A DNA stretch of 64,000 nt from Hyphococcus sp. (GTDB lineage Bacteria > Pseudomonadota > Alphaproteobacteria > Caulobacterales > Parvularculaceae). The stretch spans positions 349,221 to 413,220 of the forward strand of contig JAJFGB010000004.1 in assembly GCA_021776335.1 (NCBI GenBank), in the 5' to 3' direction. The position numbers and the translations under genes were made by a program. How positions within the stretch are numbered: the stretch's first letter is position 1; the number at the start of each line of letters is the position of its first letter. The notes beneath the pieces were generated by a model. It saw only the letters and a program-made list of their open reading frames with translations. It did no database searches and was not told where the DNA came from. Positions 63,767-64,000 of this stretch are shown one piece after another.

Positions 63767-64000
63767 TCGGGAGCACCCCATAAATGAAAGTGGGAGCTTC
63801 TGTTGCCAGGTGCTCCCGAACCCCGCCTAACCCTTGGATGAGGGCCAGGACTTCATTAGCGAGTTACTCAGCTACGTTAAGCAGCAAGAGCGAACTCTTC
63901 CGAATTGTTGTCATTAGCAACTATTCAGTTTAGCCAAATAACGGAGGCAAACCGGGCAAAAACATCGTCTTTACACGCTCGTCGATCCTATTTCGGCCCC
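63767..64000 (-). ncRNA. ssrA: tmRNA coding piece (ssrA), two-piece type, cut by window edge
   Basis: On the minus strand the region begins GGGGCCGAAATAGGATCGACG, the conserved 5' end of tmRNA. The tag reading frame is GCT AAT GAC AAC AAT TCG GAA GAG TTC GCT CTT GCT GCT, then TAA (63918 down to 63877), encoding ANDNNSEEFALAA after the resume codon. No T-loop and CCA sequence follows downstream on this strand, as expected for the permuted alphaproteobacterial gene, in which the acceptor piece is encoded upstream (here beyond base 64000). An 11-bp inverted repeat (63767-63777 / 63809-63819) marks the probable 3' end; that boundary is approximate. Confidence 0.9.

Overview
The window comes from an alphaproteobacterium. 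The evidence is a two-piece (circularly permuted) type tmRNA coding segment with tag ANDNNSEEFALAA next to an alphaproteobacterial-type SspB, short hairpin repeats built on a GGAAAAGTGGAAACCGGTTTTCC-like core, an exosortase fused to EpsI with a VPLPA-type sorting substrate, and class II DAHP synthase. GC content is moderate (roughly mid-50s by eye). A marine Parvularcula/Hyphomonas-like lineage is plausible, but that is inference.

Layout. 1-20.6 kb is mostly housekeeping and accessory metabolism: the 3' part of a Kef-type K+/H+ antiporter, a serine hydrolase, a sulfotransferase-like protein, a two-subunit 3-oxoacid CoA-transferase, an HxlR regulator with an inverted-repeat promoter region, a small secreted protein, a metallo-beta-lactamase-fold enzyme, DAHP synthase, a sugar dehydrogenase/aminotransferase pair, NAD synthetase, glutamyl-tRNA synthetase, a LOG-family nucleosidase, a LysM protein and an RND efflux pair.

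20.7-39.2 kb is an exopolysaccharide/exosortase locus: tyrosine-kinase-like ATPase, Wzz-like chain-length protein, glycosyltransferases, exosortase-EpsI fusion, one VPLPA-CTERM protein, a WecG-type transferase fused to a STAS domain, a PrsT-like TPR lipoprotein, an ExeA-type AAA ATPase fused to a family 2 glycosyltransferase, two more glycosyltransferases and a large G8/beta-helix surface protein. Four intergenic sites match the sigma-54 -24/-12 spacing (GG-N10-GC) and sit 60-130 bp upstream of the key genes, so the locus is probably a sigma-54 regulon. 39.2-44.0 kb interrupts it with queG, a glutathione transferase, a polytopic membrane protein, cysQ and a small protein. 44.2-48.7 kb resumes polysaccharide functions: the priming phosphotransferase, UDP-glucose dehydrogenase and UDP-glucuronate 4-epimerase, which points to uronic acids in the polymer. 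No Wza, Wzx or Wzy was recognised here.

48.7-64 kb holds a TetR-plsC-LplT-like operon behind two strong palindromic operators, yajC-secD-secF, a squalene/phytoene-synthase-like protein that starts at TTG beside a repeat hairpin, a CLC chloride channel, a GlnE homologue that appears to have lost its catalytic motifs, two small proteins, fumC, sspB and the tmRNA coding piece at the right edge. Four copies of paired-hairpin repeat elements lie in intergenic gaps at about 6.6, 55.2, 60.6 and 61.3 kb. The most unusual protein architectures are the AAA-glycosyltransferase fusion, the WecG-STAS fusion and the degenerate GlnE.
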